Source of the DNA: Bacillus testis
GTDB lineage: Bacteria; Bacillota; Bacilli; Bacillales; DSM-1321
Assembly (NCBI RefSeq): GCF_001243895.1
Contig: NZ_LN851186.1
Span: 2,319,300 to 2,383,299 of the forward strand
Direction of reading: 5' to 3'
Length of the DNA stretch: 64,000 bases
Under the pieces are notes generated by a model. That model saw nothing but the letters and a program-made list of their open reading frames with translations, made no database searches and was not told where the DNA came from. Positions 45,877 through 54,728 of the stretch are shown piece by piece. Within the stretch, counting starts at the first letter, position 1. Every line of letters begins with the position of its first letter. Position numbers and translations under genes: made by a program.

Positions 45877-47700
45877 GAGGCTGGGACAGAACTAGCTTCA
45901 ATAATGAAAAAAGTAATGAAAAAAGTGAAATTGAGTGCGCTCAATTTCACTTTTTTCTATTCTTCTCTAATCATCCTTACCTGTTAGCCGTGAATTTCCT
46001 TAAATTCACGGCCATTAATGCAAGGCCCATTTCATTTTCAACTTTCGATTTTCCTCGAACTGAAAATCGATTGAAATGCAAATTAGCCTTCAAGAATCCA
46101 AAAACTGGTTCCACATCTATTTTTCTTTTACGATAAATGGAACTCGTTTCTTCTTCTGAAAGCTTCGCTCTTACGTATTCTTTTTGTTGTTCCCATTTTT
46201 CATTCACCATTACTTTTCGATGGTTTCCTTCTTTTGCTTTTGTACATGAGGAACGCAATGGGCATCCTGAACAGTTTTCACACTCATAAATCTTAAATTC
46301 ACGTGTGAAGCCTTCTTTATCTGTTCGTACTGAATAATTTTTAAAGACAAGTTGTTGTTGGTTGGGACACGTGTATACATCCTTTTCTTTGTCATACTGC
46401 CAATTCGCTGTATTGAATGGGTTTTGTTTATATTTCTTCTTTTGCTCTTTCACGTACATTCCATAGGTAATTAACGCTTCTCGTTTACGATTTGAAAGGA
46501 TATCATCATAATTCTGTTCACTTCCATATCCTGCATCTGCGACGATGTGCTTTGGCAACTCAAAATAATGTTGTTCAATTTGGTCTAAGAACGGGATTAA
46601 TGTACGGGTATCAGTTGGATTCGAAAAGAGGCTGTAGGCAAGCGCGTATTGTCCTTCTGTTGCCACTTGTACATTATAACCGGCTTTCAATTGACCATTT
46701 TTCATATAATCATCTTTCATACGCATAAAGGTCGCGTCGGGATCTGTCTTTGAATAACTATTTCGTGTGCCGAATATTTCAAAGTCTTTTTGATATCTCT
46801 GTTTTCGTTGGATATGGTCCATTAATTGTTTTCGTGCTTGTTTTGGGAATTTCCGTTCACTTCTCAACGCTTTTCGCTCGGCTCCATTCGTTGATGCCTC
46901 TATTTTTTGATCGTACTCAGAAATCACTTCATCTACTTTTTCAACGATTTGAGTGAGCTCTTCCAACGTTAACTCTTCTTCACTTTCCTGTACAATTTGA
47001 GGCATGATTTCATTTTTAAGCAGCTCTTTATATAGATGATTTGATTTTTCGATTAATCCCTGATGATACTTCTCGATGGATTTCTTCCAAACAAACGTAA
47101 ACTTATTCGCATTCGCTTCAATCTTCGTTCCATCAATAAAGATGGCTTCTTGATCAATGATTTTTTCTTGGACGAGCTGGCAACGGAATTGAACGAAACA
47201 TTGGCGGATTAATTCTTTTACTTCAGGTTGAACACGGAAACGGTTGATGGTGCGGTAGCTTGGTTCATATCCTTGCGCCAGCCACATCATACGAATACTG
47301 TCCTTTAAAAGGGCTTCTATTTTCCGACCTGAAAAGACAGATTGTGTATAGGCACATAGGATAATTTTCAACATCATGCGTGGATGATAGGCAGGACAAC
47401 CCTCATTCCGCAGAAATGGTTCAAACGCTTCATGAGGAATACTTTCAACTAAGTGGTGTACATGGAAGGCGATATCATTCTTTTGTAATCTGACTTCTAA
47501 ATCTAAAGGCAAAATTAATTGATTCATGTTATAATCTTTAAACATAAGGACACTTCTTTCTGTTTGGTTTTGTGTGGTAACTTAATTTTAACAGAGAATG
47601 TCCTTATTTTATTTTGAAAAAAATCAAAGCCGGTGAAATTTTACTCATTGTAAAATTTCACCGGCTTTTTCATTTTAGAGGAGGGTTCTGTCCCAGCCTC
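45877..47700 (-). mobile_element. Intact IS1182-family insertion sequence
   Basis: A 1,824-bp element bounded by inverted repeats GAGGCTGGGACAGAAC (45877-45892) and GTTCTGTCCCAGCCTC (47685-47700). Outside these, ATAAGAGAT at left and TGTCTCTTAT at right, and TTTCAAAT/ATTTGAAA further out, are also roughly inverted, so the target was probably a palindrome. Strong terminator-like hairpins lie inside each end (45919-45956 and 47627-47671). Confidence 0.88.
45977..47545 (-). CDS. IS1182-family transposase, intact
   Basis: A 522-residue DDE transposase. N-terminal DUF772-like domain with GCPAYHPRMMLKIILCAYTQ; first Asp in IFIDGTKIEANANKFTF; second Asp in VADAGYGSEQNYDDIL; Glu in RKRKIDVEPVFGFLKANL; Cys cluster CENCSGCPLRSSC. 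No frameshift, so it could mobilise itself and related copies. ATG 47545 (MFKDYNMNQLILP). Confidence 0.93.
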   Translation of the reverse strand: MFKDYNMNQLILPLDLEVRLQKNDIAFHVHHLVESIPHEAFEPFLRNEGCPAYHPRMMLKIILCAYTQSVFSGRKIEALLKDSIRMMWLAQGYEPSYRTINRFRVQPEVKELIRQCFVQFRCQLVQEKIIDQEAIFIDGTKIEANANKFTFVWKKSIEKYHQGLIEKSNHLYKELLKNEIMPQIVQESEEELTLEELTQIVEKVDEVISEYDQKIEASTNGAERKALRSERKFPKQARKQLMDHIQRKQRYQKDFEIFGTRNSYSKTDPDATFMRMKDDYMKNGQLKAGYNVQVATEGQYALAYSLFSNPTDTRTLIPFLDQIEQHYFELPKHIVADAGYGSEQNYDDILSNRKREALITYGMYVKEQKKKYKQNPFNTANWQYDKEKDVYTCPNQQQLVFKNYSVRTDKEGFTREFKIYECENCSGCPLRSSCTKAKEGNHRKVMVNEKWEQQKEYVRAKLSEEETSSIYRKRKIDVEPVFGFLKANLHFNRFSVRGKSKVENEMGLALMAVNLRKFTANR

Positions 47701-47764
47701 TGTCTCTTATTTGAAATTTATTGTTTCTGTATATCTGCAATCAGGAAATTTAGAACATAAATCA

Positions 47765-48260
47765 TCATTTAGCATATTTCTTCACCTTCGGTTTTGGTTT
47801 GTTTGAAGCAAACTCCAAAGACAAAGAGCCATCATCTTTAAGAATCAAAGAAGCATCAAAAGGGTTTTTCTCTTTATTTTTGGATTGTAGTCCTTTGATA
47901 ACAGCAGTCTTTCCTTTTACGCACAAGTCTTTAACGTGTTTTTCTGTTATCTTTTTACCAAGCTTTTCAGAAGGGAAGCTTTGTTTGCATCCATTGGAGT
48001 ATTCAGAGCAACCATAGAACGAGCGTTTAAAGCTTATATGTCCTTTCTTACAAGCAGGGCAAATAGCAATGGAGTCAGCTTCTTGAATAGCCTTTATGCT
48101 TTGATTAATACTGTTCGTTACATTTAACTGTTTCGGTGCTTCTGTTATCAATTTATTGATAAACTTTTCAATATTTCTTAGAAAGACTTCTTGAGAACCT
48201 TCGGCATTCCCGATTTTTTTTAAAATACGATTCCCATTTTGCGGTCATCGCTGGACTGGA
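47765..48260 (-). pseudogene. Remnant of a second topoisomerase III gene
   Basis: The open part encodes a C-terminal zinc finger (ICPACKKGHISFKRSFYGCS) and the conserved tail NPFDASLILKDDGSLSLEF of type IA topoisomerases. Just upstream, in a shifted frame, LLSSPAMTAKWESYFKK matches the end of the TopB core; an A8 run marks the break. Everything before is missing. It differs from intact topB at 30713, so it probably derives from a conjugative or integrative element. Confidence 0.75.
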
Positions 48261-48574
48261 TAGCAATGTTCCTTCAATTGATTAGCAAAGTATTTTTCCC
48301 TTTTCGGTTACATTAGATGATGCTCTGGCATTGTTATTTGTTGCTTATGATCGTGGATTGTTTATTGGCAGTAAATAAGATAAACTAAAGAATTAAACAA
48401 GAAAGTCCCTGCACTATTTAGTAGGGACTTCCTTTCACTTGACTATTAGAATATTTTATTCATTAATACCTTTTAGAATAAAATCAAAGGTACATGAAAA
48501 CAACTAGCTTTGTATCCTTTCATATCGATAACCTTATTGAAAAAAATATAATAAACACTTAGAGGAACTTCATT
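48261..48574. other. Decayed sequence with one hairpin
   Basis: No intact gene. A plus-strand stretch near 48300-48370 reads LDDALALLFVAYDRGLFIGS then a stop, apparently a gene scrap. AAGTCCCT/AGGGACTT near 48402-48432 is a terminator-like hairpin. Confidence 0.45.
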
Positions 48575-48748
48575 TTATTTATTTTTTCCAAAAAGTTTAT
48601 AAATAAATATGGCGACTAAAAATCCAAAAATTGAATAAAAGGTAAAATATAATAAATTTTGTCGGATGTCAAAACATTCGTTTATATAACCAAAAATTAC
48701 CAACCAAATAAATAGTGCAATGAATTGTAAAACAGTTTTAATTTTCAA
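48575..48748 (-). CDS. 57-aa two-TM protein, candidate RHS immunity protein
   Basis: TTG start with GAGG 7 nt upstream; only 34 nt after the stop of the RHS gene and on the same strand. The product has two TM helices (KTVLQFIALFIWLVIFGYI and LYFTFYSIFGFLVAIFIYKL) around a short polar loop (NECFDIRQN) and a basic end (FGKNK). Small genes directly behind RHS/WapA toxins normally encode immunity; a membrane immunity protein fits the hydrophobic toxin tip. Inference from position and topology; no homologue recognised. Confidence 0.6.
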   Translation of the reverse strand: MKIKTVLQFIALFIWLVIFGYINECFDIRQNLLYFTFYSIFGFLVAIFIYKLFGKNK

Positions 48749-48782
48749 ATTACTACCTCATTTTCTATTTTGTAGTCTGCAA

Positions 48783-49700
48783 TTAAACGTCCAGCCAATT
48801 ATTTCTAGGATGACGATCATATCTATCAATAACCTTAGCTATCCGTGTGCCAACATCTAAATAATTCATTGCGGTGGTAACTGCAAAACTAACGGCAAAT
48901 GCAAGCTTTTTAGCTCCCCATGCCTGCAATCTACTAACTATTGTTCTGGTAAATACTCTTGCCGCTGCTTTTGCACCTTTTTTTATGATATATGATTGAA
49001 TACCTAGTACACCTGCACCAACAGCTAGCCCTATTATAGTATTAAATATCGCACCTGCTAGTTTGATGGAAATGATTTTTCTATATCCATTAGGATCAAC
49101 ATATTTAACAGGGTTATTTTCTGTATAAGCATAAAGATTTAAGGATAATGGTTGTTTTAAGTCACCTTTAAAAGAATCTTTTGTAATAAACCTTCCATCA
49201 TTAGCATTGTAATAGCGAGAGAGTAGATAATATAATTTAGTATCTTCATCATATCTATACCCAGCGTATCTATACGGGTTTACTTCTGCTAACTCTCCAT
49301 CTTGTGATAAAATGTTTCCCCATGCATCATAGGAATAGGAAGCTACTAAATTACCGTCTTTATCAGTCAATCCTAAAACATCGCCATGATAGTTGGTTAG
49401 ATAATAGTAAGATACACCTTTATAAATTAGAGTGACAGGTACTCCATTATCATCATAAGTATATTCTTTAGTTATTTTTAAGTTATTGTCCATTTCATAG
49501 AGAACTTGATCGGCTGCTCCATATTGATAAAAAGTAATGCCGTTACTGTCTTTGCTAAAGTCTCTGTTCCCTTTTTCATCATAGCCATACTCTGCAATAA
49601 CTTTTCCCGTCAAGTCTGAAATTTTAATTAGTTGATCCAAATCATTATAAAAGTAAGTTTTTAAGCCATCTGAAATTAAATTACCATTGTCATCATATTT
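48783..49700 (-). pseudogene. 3' part of RHS/WapA-like gene: end of core and toxin tip
   Basis: In frame with the upstream ORF but separated by one TAA. It encodes the last YD repeats, the highly conserved end of the RHS core (RYYNANDGRFITKDSFKGDL, NPVKYVDPNGY, full-gene codons about 1,460-1,501) and a 99-residue variable tip. The tip has hydrophobic helices (LAGAIFNTIIGLAVGAGVLG, KLAFAVSFAVTTAMNYL) and ends IDRYDRHPRNNWLDV. No nuclease motif is seen; a membrane-active toxin is possible. A TTG at 49640 could restart translation. Confidence 0.8.
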
Positions 49701-52700
49701 TTAATCTTTATCACCAACCTGCTCTAGCTGATTGTCAGCATTATATTTAGAAATAATTGTTGTATTTTGTCCATTTTTGATAATTTGCTTAGAAGTTCTA
49801 TTACCAACGTTATCATAGGCATAAGTAACCTGAGTTCCATCAAGTAACGTTTCTTTTGTCAATTGATCCAAGGAATCATATTCATATAATATTTTCCCCT
49901 TATTGGTTGTCTTACTTGTTATATTATTGTTCTTGTCATAGTCATACTTAAATGTATCAAATGTTATATTAGATTTTGATTGCAAGATTTCAGTATCTAA
50001 CCTTCCATTAACATAAGATTTATTTAAACTACTCCCATTTGCAAATGTAGTTACAGCTGGCATACCGGATTTATCATATCCAAGAGATACTAATGTAGTA
50101 CCATTTCGTTTTATCGTTGAAGTTTTATAAGAGTTATCTGGAATGTATTCAATTTCAGCAAAACCGTTATAACCGGGATATTCTACACCAGAAATATATT
50201 GATCACCTTTATATGTAAAGGTTGTATTTCCATTTACACCATCATATTTCACTGATTTTAATAACCCATTATCATAATACGAAATCTGCTTTAAAAACTT
50301 GTCGTTTTCTCCAGTTATAACCAAATCATTTTCGTCATATTTATATTTCCATAGTTGAGTTGTACCAGAAAATACACCTTCTAATCGATTGTTAGTATCA
50401 AAAGCATAGTGCAGTGATTTACCATCTGCTTTAGCAATAGTTGTAGTATTGCCATTTTCATCATATCTGTAGGAAACCATTTTATTTAATGGATTTATTT
50501 CTTTTGAGATTAAGTTTTGGCCATTGTATTCAAATTTAGTTACCGCTTTCTGAGCATTAGTAATAGTTTCTAAATTACCATTTTTATCATAGGTATATTT
50601 TGTATCTTTTTGTTTAGCATCTTTCACATTATCTAATTCATTTTTTAAATTGTAATGATAATTCGTCTCTTGCTCTTTTCCATCTTTATTAGATAAAAGA
50701 TTACCACTTAAATCAGTTTTAAACTCTGTTACAATATCATTTGGATCTTTATGTTGTGTTGTCCTAATTGAATTTGAGTAGTCCGTGTTATACGTCTCTT
50801 TAATTCCATCTGAGGAAGACTTAGTTTTCACGTCTCCATATGAATCATATTCAAAATTAGTAGTTAGGAAATCCGAATTATTTGGTACAATGGATGTTTT
50901 CAAATTCCCATTTGCATAGTATTCATACGTACTTTCCTTTTGTGTCGAGTCAGTATGACTTAATATATTCGAAAATGTTGTGTATTGATAAGTTTCAGTG
51001 TTTTGTTCTGCATCTTTAGTTGATGTTAAATTACCATTTGAATCATAAGTATTTGTTTGAACAGTTATAATTTTACTTTCTTCTGTCTCTTTCTCACTTA
51101 ACACATTATAATTTTCATCTAACTGATAACTCGTAATTTTCCCCAAATAATCTGATTCTTTTATTTTTACAAAATTATCGTTAACCCAATAAGTTGTTGT
51201 ATTATTTTCAGGATCCGTTACTGTTGCGACTTTATTAGGAATATCCAGAGTGTAAAATGTTCCTGGACGATCAGTATCATCTGTACTTTTATCTTGTTGA
51301 GGTTCTTGAACTTTTGTTATGTTACCGTTTTGATACGTATAGCTTGTTTTTCTACCCTTAGGATCAATAATAGTATCAAGAATTTCATTTTTATAGACAA
51401 ATTGTGTAGTGGTATTTGTACCACCTTCTTCTTTTAATTCGTCTACATATTCAAGAAAACCGTTCTCATATCGATATACAAATTGCTTTCCGTCATAGTT
51501 GATGTTACTTATAAGTCCTTGGCTGTTGTACCTAATATCTAATACTTTATTTAAAGACTCCCCAAGGTCTGTGCTAATTTCCACCAACTGATTCTGACTA
51601 TTATATCTGTAGTTAATTTTATTATTATTACGATCAATTTCACTATCTATATAAGCTACTTTTACATCAGTATCTGATGATACTCCACGTATTTTGAAGA
51701 TAGTTTGTAGACCATTCTTGTCATACATCGTGTACATATCCGCTGAGGTTTTCTTTATTTTTTCATATCTACCAGCTGGTGCGTAATAAGTTGCAGTAGA
51801 TTCGTCATACAAAAATTCGTGATCAGTACCATCTTCGTCTTGATAATTAATTATATTAGCAGTTTGCTTAACATTTAATAAGAGTTTTTGATTACCTGTA
51901 AATGTCCAACCATAGCCCAAAGCCGAAGATTCTCTACTTTTACTATTGTATGTTCGACTAAATGTAAACCCAAAGCCCGCACGTCCTAAGAGTGAGAGAT
52001 CATCATATTGTACAACATTGTTACTAGTTGTTAAATTGGTATAGCTAGAACCATCAACTAAAGGATGGCTATCATAAGACCAATAATTTTCTAAACCTAA
52101 ACGAGCATTAGTCTTATAAGTAATTGTTAATAAAGGTTTATATTTTGCAGCAATAGATTGTTCACTACTTACAAACTTTTTATAGTAGTTTACATTTTCC
52201 GTATCACTTTTTAACATTACTCCATAATTATTAGAAGGATTTAATAACCAATCCTGCACTATGTTTGTAGGAAGATTCCATTTTTTCATATTTTCATCAA
52301 TGTTCCCTGGGATACCTAGTGTAACAGAACCTAGCTTATTGCTTGTAACATAGTCCCCGCCTTTATTAACCCAAGGAGTTTGTGTCTTCCCATAAGTCCA
52401 AGATGCCTGGTTTTCCTCCCAATCAGCTTTCATTTTATACATACTTACAGTTGTCTCAGCAATATTATTTGAGGAAGAGAACCACAAGTTCAAACTTGAT
52501 GAGAGGATTTCTGATGCTACTGGGATTGAAGAAAGATCAAATTTCACCAAGCTTCTGATGACGTTTCCACCCGATGTACCAGCACCTAATTCAAGATCGT
52601 CTCCACCAGTTTGCGTAGGAAATCCACTTCGGATATTAGTATCCTCAGCAAATGGCGTTGATTGAAGTCTCACAATTGTAGGATCAATAGTTAAAGGATA

Positions 52701-53585
52701 AACACGCTCCGGACTATTTAACCATTCTTTATTAGGAATCACTTCTATGATGAGTTCCTCACCCTTTAGTTCATAGTCTAAATTAACATCATAGGATAAA
52801 GCTTCTTCAGGAATTGATTTTATTTCATCAGTCGAAGTATAGCCATTAGGCTTAAATGAATCATACATAAAAGGAGCATCAAAATAATATAATTTCTCAT
52901 TTGTATTAGGGTCAACCAAGTAAATGGTATCTTCTTCTTTTTGTACTTCTAGTCCATTTAAATTCATTTTGTATGTGAATTTATCAGGGAAATCTGTTGA
53001 AGGTTTTTCATTAAAAACAATATCCTCTTTAATACGGTCTGTGCCAACGCTATATCGTACATCTGCATTTTTCATTGCGGATGGATAAGTGATAGAATCA
53101 CCGTCTACTATTCCCAAAATAGGTTTTACAACGGATCGACTTTTTGCTGTAAGGCTGTCACTATTTGAAGACTCTAAACCAAAATTTATAGATTTATCCC
53201 CATCTTCTAAACTAACTGTTTGATCACCCTTTGCAAACTCTTTCCGAAAGTTAACAGAAAAATCGTTCGCTTTATTTGTGTATTCTTTTTTATCTTGAGT
53301 CTCTATTAACTCATTACTAATTTCCTTCCAAGCACCTTTTTGATCCTTAAAATGTATAGGTGTTTGCGAAATCTTAGTTGTGTATGAACCATCCGAATTT
53401 AGGAAAGTTTTTGAGTTTTCTGTCCTCTTATCAGGTAATTCTTCTGTTCTTTTTAACTCTTTTGTTGATTTTCCATCATTTGACTCAGCAGCACGGACAA
53501 CAAAATTATTAAATGGTATATATGTTAACGTTAAAGCAAACACAATAACATATATTAAATATTTTCTGATATTATTTTTATTCAT
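49701..53585 (-). CDS. Secreted RHS/YD-repeat protein (WapA-like), truncated by an in-frame stop
   Basis: 1,294 residues of a protein that would be 1,600 long. Signal peptide 1-32 (YLIYVIVFALTLTYIPF), N-terminal beta region, a DNRLRE-type domain about 300-500 (DTNIRSGFPTQTGGDDLELG, WEENQASWTYG), a DUF6531-like start of the cage (GFTFSRTYNSKSRESSALG) and about 25 YD repeats (YDENGNTTTIAKADG). It ends QLEQVGDKD at a TAA (49701-49703), with the frame open beyond. WapA proteins deliver C-terminal toxins to neighbouring cells; this product lacks core closure and tip. Low GC marks it as acquired. Confidence 0.88.
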   Translation of the reverse strand: MNKNNIRKYLIYVIVFALTLTYIPFNNFVVRAAESNDGKSTKELKRTEELPDKRTENSKTFLNSDGSYTTKISQTPIHFKDQKGAWKEISNELIETQDKKEYTNKANDFSVNFRKEFAKGDQTVSLEDGDKSINFGLESSNSDSLTAKSRSVVKPILGIVDGDSITYPSAMKNADVRYSVGTDRIKEDIVFNEKPSTDFPDKFTYKMNLNGLEVQKEEDTIYLVDPNTNEKLYYFDAPFMYDSFKPNGYTSTDEIKSIPEEALSYDVNLDYELKGEELIIEVIPNKEWLNSPERVYPLTIDPTIVRLQSTPFAEDTNIRSGFPTQTGGDDLELGAGTSGGNVIRSLVKFDLSSIPVASEILSSSLNLWFSSSNNIAETTVSMYKMKADWEENQASWTYGKTQTPWVNKGGDYVTSNKLGSVTLGIPGNIDENMKKWNLPTNIVQDWLLNPSNNYGVMLKSDTENVNYYKKFVSSEQSIAAKYKPLLTITYKTNARLGLENYWSYDSHPLVDGSSYTNLTTSNNVVQYDDLSLLGRAGFGFTFSRTYNSKSRESSALGYGWTFTGNQKLLLNVKQTANIINYQDEDGTDHEFLYDESTATYYAPAGRYEKIKKTSADMYTMYDKNGLQTIFKIRGVSSDTDVKVAYIDSEIDRNNNKINYRYNSQNQLVEISTDLGESLNKVLDIRYNSQGLISNINYDGKQFVYRYENGFLEYVDELKEEGGTNTTTQFVYKNEILDTIIDPKGRKTSYTYQNGNITKVQEPQQDKSTDDTDRPGTFYTLDIPNKVATVTDPENNTTTYWVNDNFVKIKESDYLGKITSYQLDENYNVLSEKETEESKIITVQTNTYDSNGNLTSTKDAEQNTETYQYTTFSNILSHTDSTQKESTYEYYANGNLKTSIVPNNSDFLTTNFEYDSYGDVKTKSSSDGIKETYNTDYSNSIRTTQHKDPNDIVTEFKTDLSGNLLSNKDGKEQETNYHYNLKNELDNVKDAKQKDTKYTYDKNGNLETITNAQKAVTKFEYNGQNLISKEINPLNKMVSYRYDENGNTTTIAKADGKSLHYAFDTNNRLEGVFSGTTQLWKYKYDENDLVITGENDKFLKQISYYDNGLLKSVKYDGVNGNTTFTYKGDQYISGVEYPGYNGFAEIEYIPDNSYKTSTIKRNGTTLVSLGYDKSGMPAVTTFANGSSLNKSYVNGRLDTEILQSKSNITFDTFKYDYDKNNNITSKTTNKGKILYEYDSLDQLTKETLLDGTQVTYAYDNVGNRTSKQIIKNGQNTTIISKYNADNQLEQVGDKD

Positions 53586-53776
53586 AATATCCCCTTTCTG
53601 AATCCCTAAATAATGAAATCCAGATATAATTTTACTTCATTTCTTAATTTTACACTAAATGATAAATACCTAAAATTTTAGGAAAATAATACTTTCAGTA
53701 GTTAATATTAACCAAAAAAGATAACGTGGTAGCCCTTCAAAATGTTGTTATAAGTTTTTGATATCCTAAAAATGGA

Positions 53777-53808
53777 TTGAGACAGGGTATAAATTACACT
53801 GTCTCAAA
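53777..53808 (-). terminator. Hairpin behind yolD-like gene
   Basis: TTGAGACAG/CTGTCTCAA stem. Confidence 0.6.
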
Positions 53809-53813
53809 ATTAG

Positions 53814-54089
53814 TTAAATATCATAAAATTCCACTTCGATATTAAAGCCTAACGATCTTCTTTCCTTAGTGTTCGGATGAAAATCTTTCAAATGTGGTGG
53901 CACTGCTCTATGGTATTTAATTCTTTTCACAAATGATTTTAGTAACTCATTTGCATGTTCTGGTTTCGCTTGTTTCCATGAATCATGTTCAGCTTGCCTC
54001 ATCATACCAACTTGTTCAGGCATAAAGAAAGCTCCCTGCCACTTTACTATTCCCCTATCCTTAACTCGTTTAAATGGATCATTACTCAC
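53814..54089 (-). CDS. YolD-like protein
   Basis: A 91-residue YolD-family protein: NDPFKRVKDRGIVKWQGAFF, MPEQVGMMRQAEHDSWKQ, HANELLKSFVKRIKYHR. In Bacillales it is usually the middle gene of an SOS-controlled unit with a WYL-like gene and a Y-family polymerase (UvrX). GTG 54089 with AGAGGGG upstream; 1 nt after the preceding stop. Here the polymerase gene is absent. Confidence 0.85.
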   Translation of the reverse strand: MSNDPFKRVKDRGIVKWQGAFFMPEQVGMMRQAEHDSWKQAKPEHANELLKSFVKRIKYHRAVPPHLKDFHPNTKERRSLGFNIEVEFYDI

Positions 54090-54090
54090 G

Positions 54091-54303
54091 TTAAGCACCC
54101 CTCTTAATCGTTGGAGATACTGACAAGATATTTTCAAGCTTGAAGATTCTAATTTGATTTTTTAGGTAACAATAAGCTCGTATATATGTGTTGTTGATTT
54201 GTAATATTTTAATTTTCCTTTGACTGATTGCATTATCTTTCGCCATATAAATCATTTCTAACAGCTCTCCAGTTTCAAAACCTCTTATCAATATCCCCTT
54301 CAT
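54091..54303 (-). CDS. Small WYL-like protein of the yolD-uvrX type operon
   Basis: A 70-residue protein MKGILIRGFETGELLEMIYM with ISQRKIKILQINNTYIRAYC and LKNQIRIFKLENILS, a single Sm-like WYL fold as found before yolD. AAGGTGG precedes ATG 54303. Two LexA boxes lie just upstream, so it should be induced by DNA damage. Confidence 0.78.
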   Translation of the reverse strand: MKGILIRGFETGELLEMIYMAKDNAISQRKIKILQINNTYIRAYCYLKNQIRIFKLENILSVSPTIKRGA

Positions 54304-54321
54304 TTTTATCCCACCTTTACA

Positions 54322-54333
54322 GAACATTTGTTC
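54322..54333 (-). promoter_or_regulatory. LexA (DinR) box, proximal
   Basis: GAACATTTGTTC, fitting GAACNNNNGTTC, between the promoter and the WYL-like start. Confidence 0.75.
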
Positions 54334-54348
54334 CTATATAATATACCA

Positions 54349-54360
54349 AAACATACGTTC
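54349..54360 (-). promoter_or_regulatory. LexA (DinR) box, distal
   Basis: Minus strand GAACGTATGTTT, 11 of 12 of a LexA site; TATATTATAT lies between the two boxes as the probable -10 region. Confidence 0.65.
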
Positions 54361-54379
54361 TCATTCAATGTAAAAAAAA

Positions 54380-54399
54380 GAGACGATTTATCTCGTCTC
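54380..54399 (-). terminator. Orphan terminator facing left
   Basis: GAGACGA/TCGTCTC stem followed on the minus strand by T8. No minus-strand gene is left to its right. Confidence 0.7.
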
Positions 54400-54681
54400 A
54401 AATTTATAAGGGAGTATAACGTAACAATACTACTTTCCTTCAATTACCTATTGAAAAATCTATTGTAATCATTCTCGTATTAGCCTATCATTAATAATGT
54501 TGCTTTGAAAATGCCCTGATGAATTTAGTATATATGGTCACACTTATGGTCACGTTTTTTTAGAAAACCTTAGAATTTAGTAGTAAGAACCAGGAAGATT
54601 TAGGCAATGAAATAAAACGAATAAGTTGGACAAACCCTTATATATCAACGCTTCACAAGGCTTTTCAACCACAACTTTAAC
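54400..54681. other. Non-coding island edge
   Basis: No gene seen. TGGTCACACTTATGGTCACG (from 54537) holds a direct repeat TGGTCAC, and AACCCTTATATATCAACG followed by AAGGCTTTTCAACC resembles an integrase core region. Possible attachment-site remnant. Confidence 0.35.
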
Positions 54682-54724
54682 ACCGGGGTTCGCAAACTCC
54701 CCCGTCACCAAAACTAAGGAGGAC
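54682..54724 (+). ncRNA. preQ1-I riboswitch
   Basis: ACCGGGGTTCGCAAACTCCC forms the P1 stem-loop (CGGGG with CCCCG), followed by the A-rich strand CACCAAAACTAAGGAGG that folds back as a pseudoknot. AAGGAGG is also the ypdP ribosome binding site, so ligand binding should block translation. This matches the compact preQ1-I class. Confidence 0.8.
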
Positions 54725-54728
54725 CAAT

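Noticed and set aside
41714-48260. A composite transposon bounded by the IS1182-type elements
   Set aside because: The two better-preserved elements have different terminal repeats and transposases, so they do not form matching ends.
54682-54715. tRNA 3' half (GGGGTTCGCAAACTCCCCC looked like a T arm followed by a CCA-like end)
   Set aside because: No acceptor 5' half or anticodon arm upstream; the A-rich tail and SD fit a preQ1-I riboswitch.
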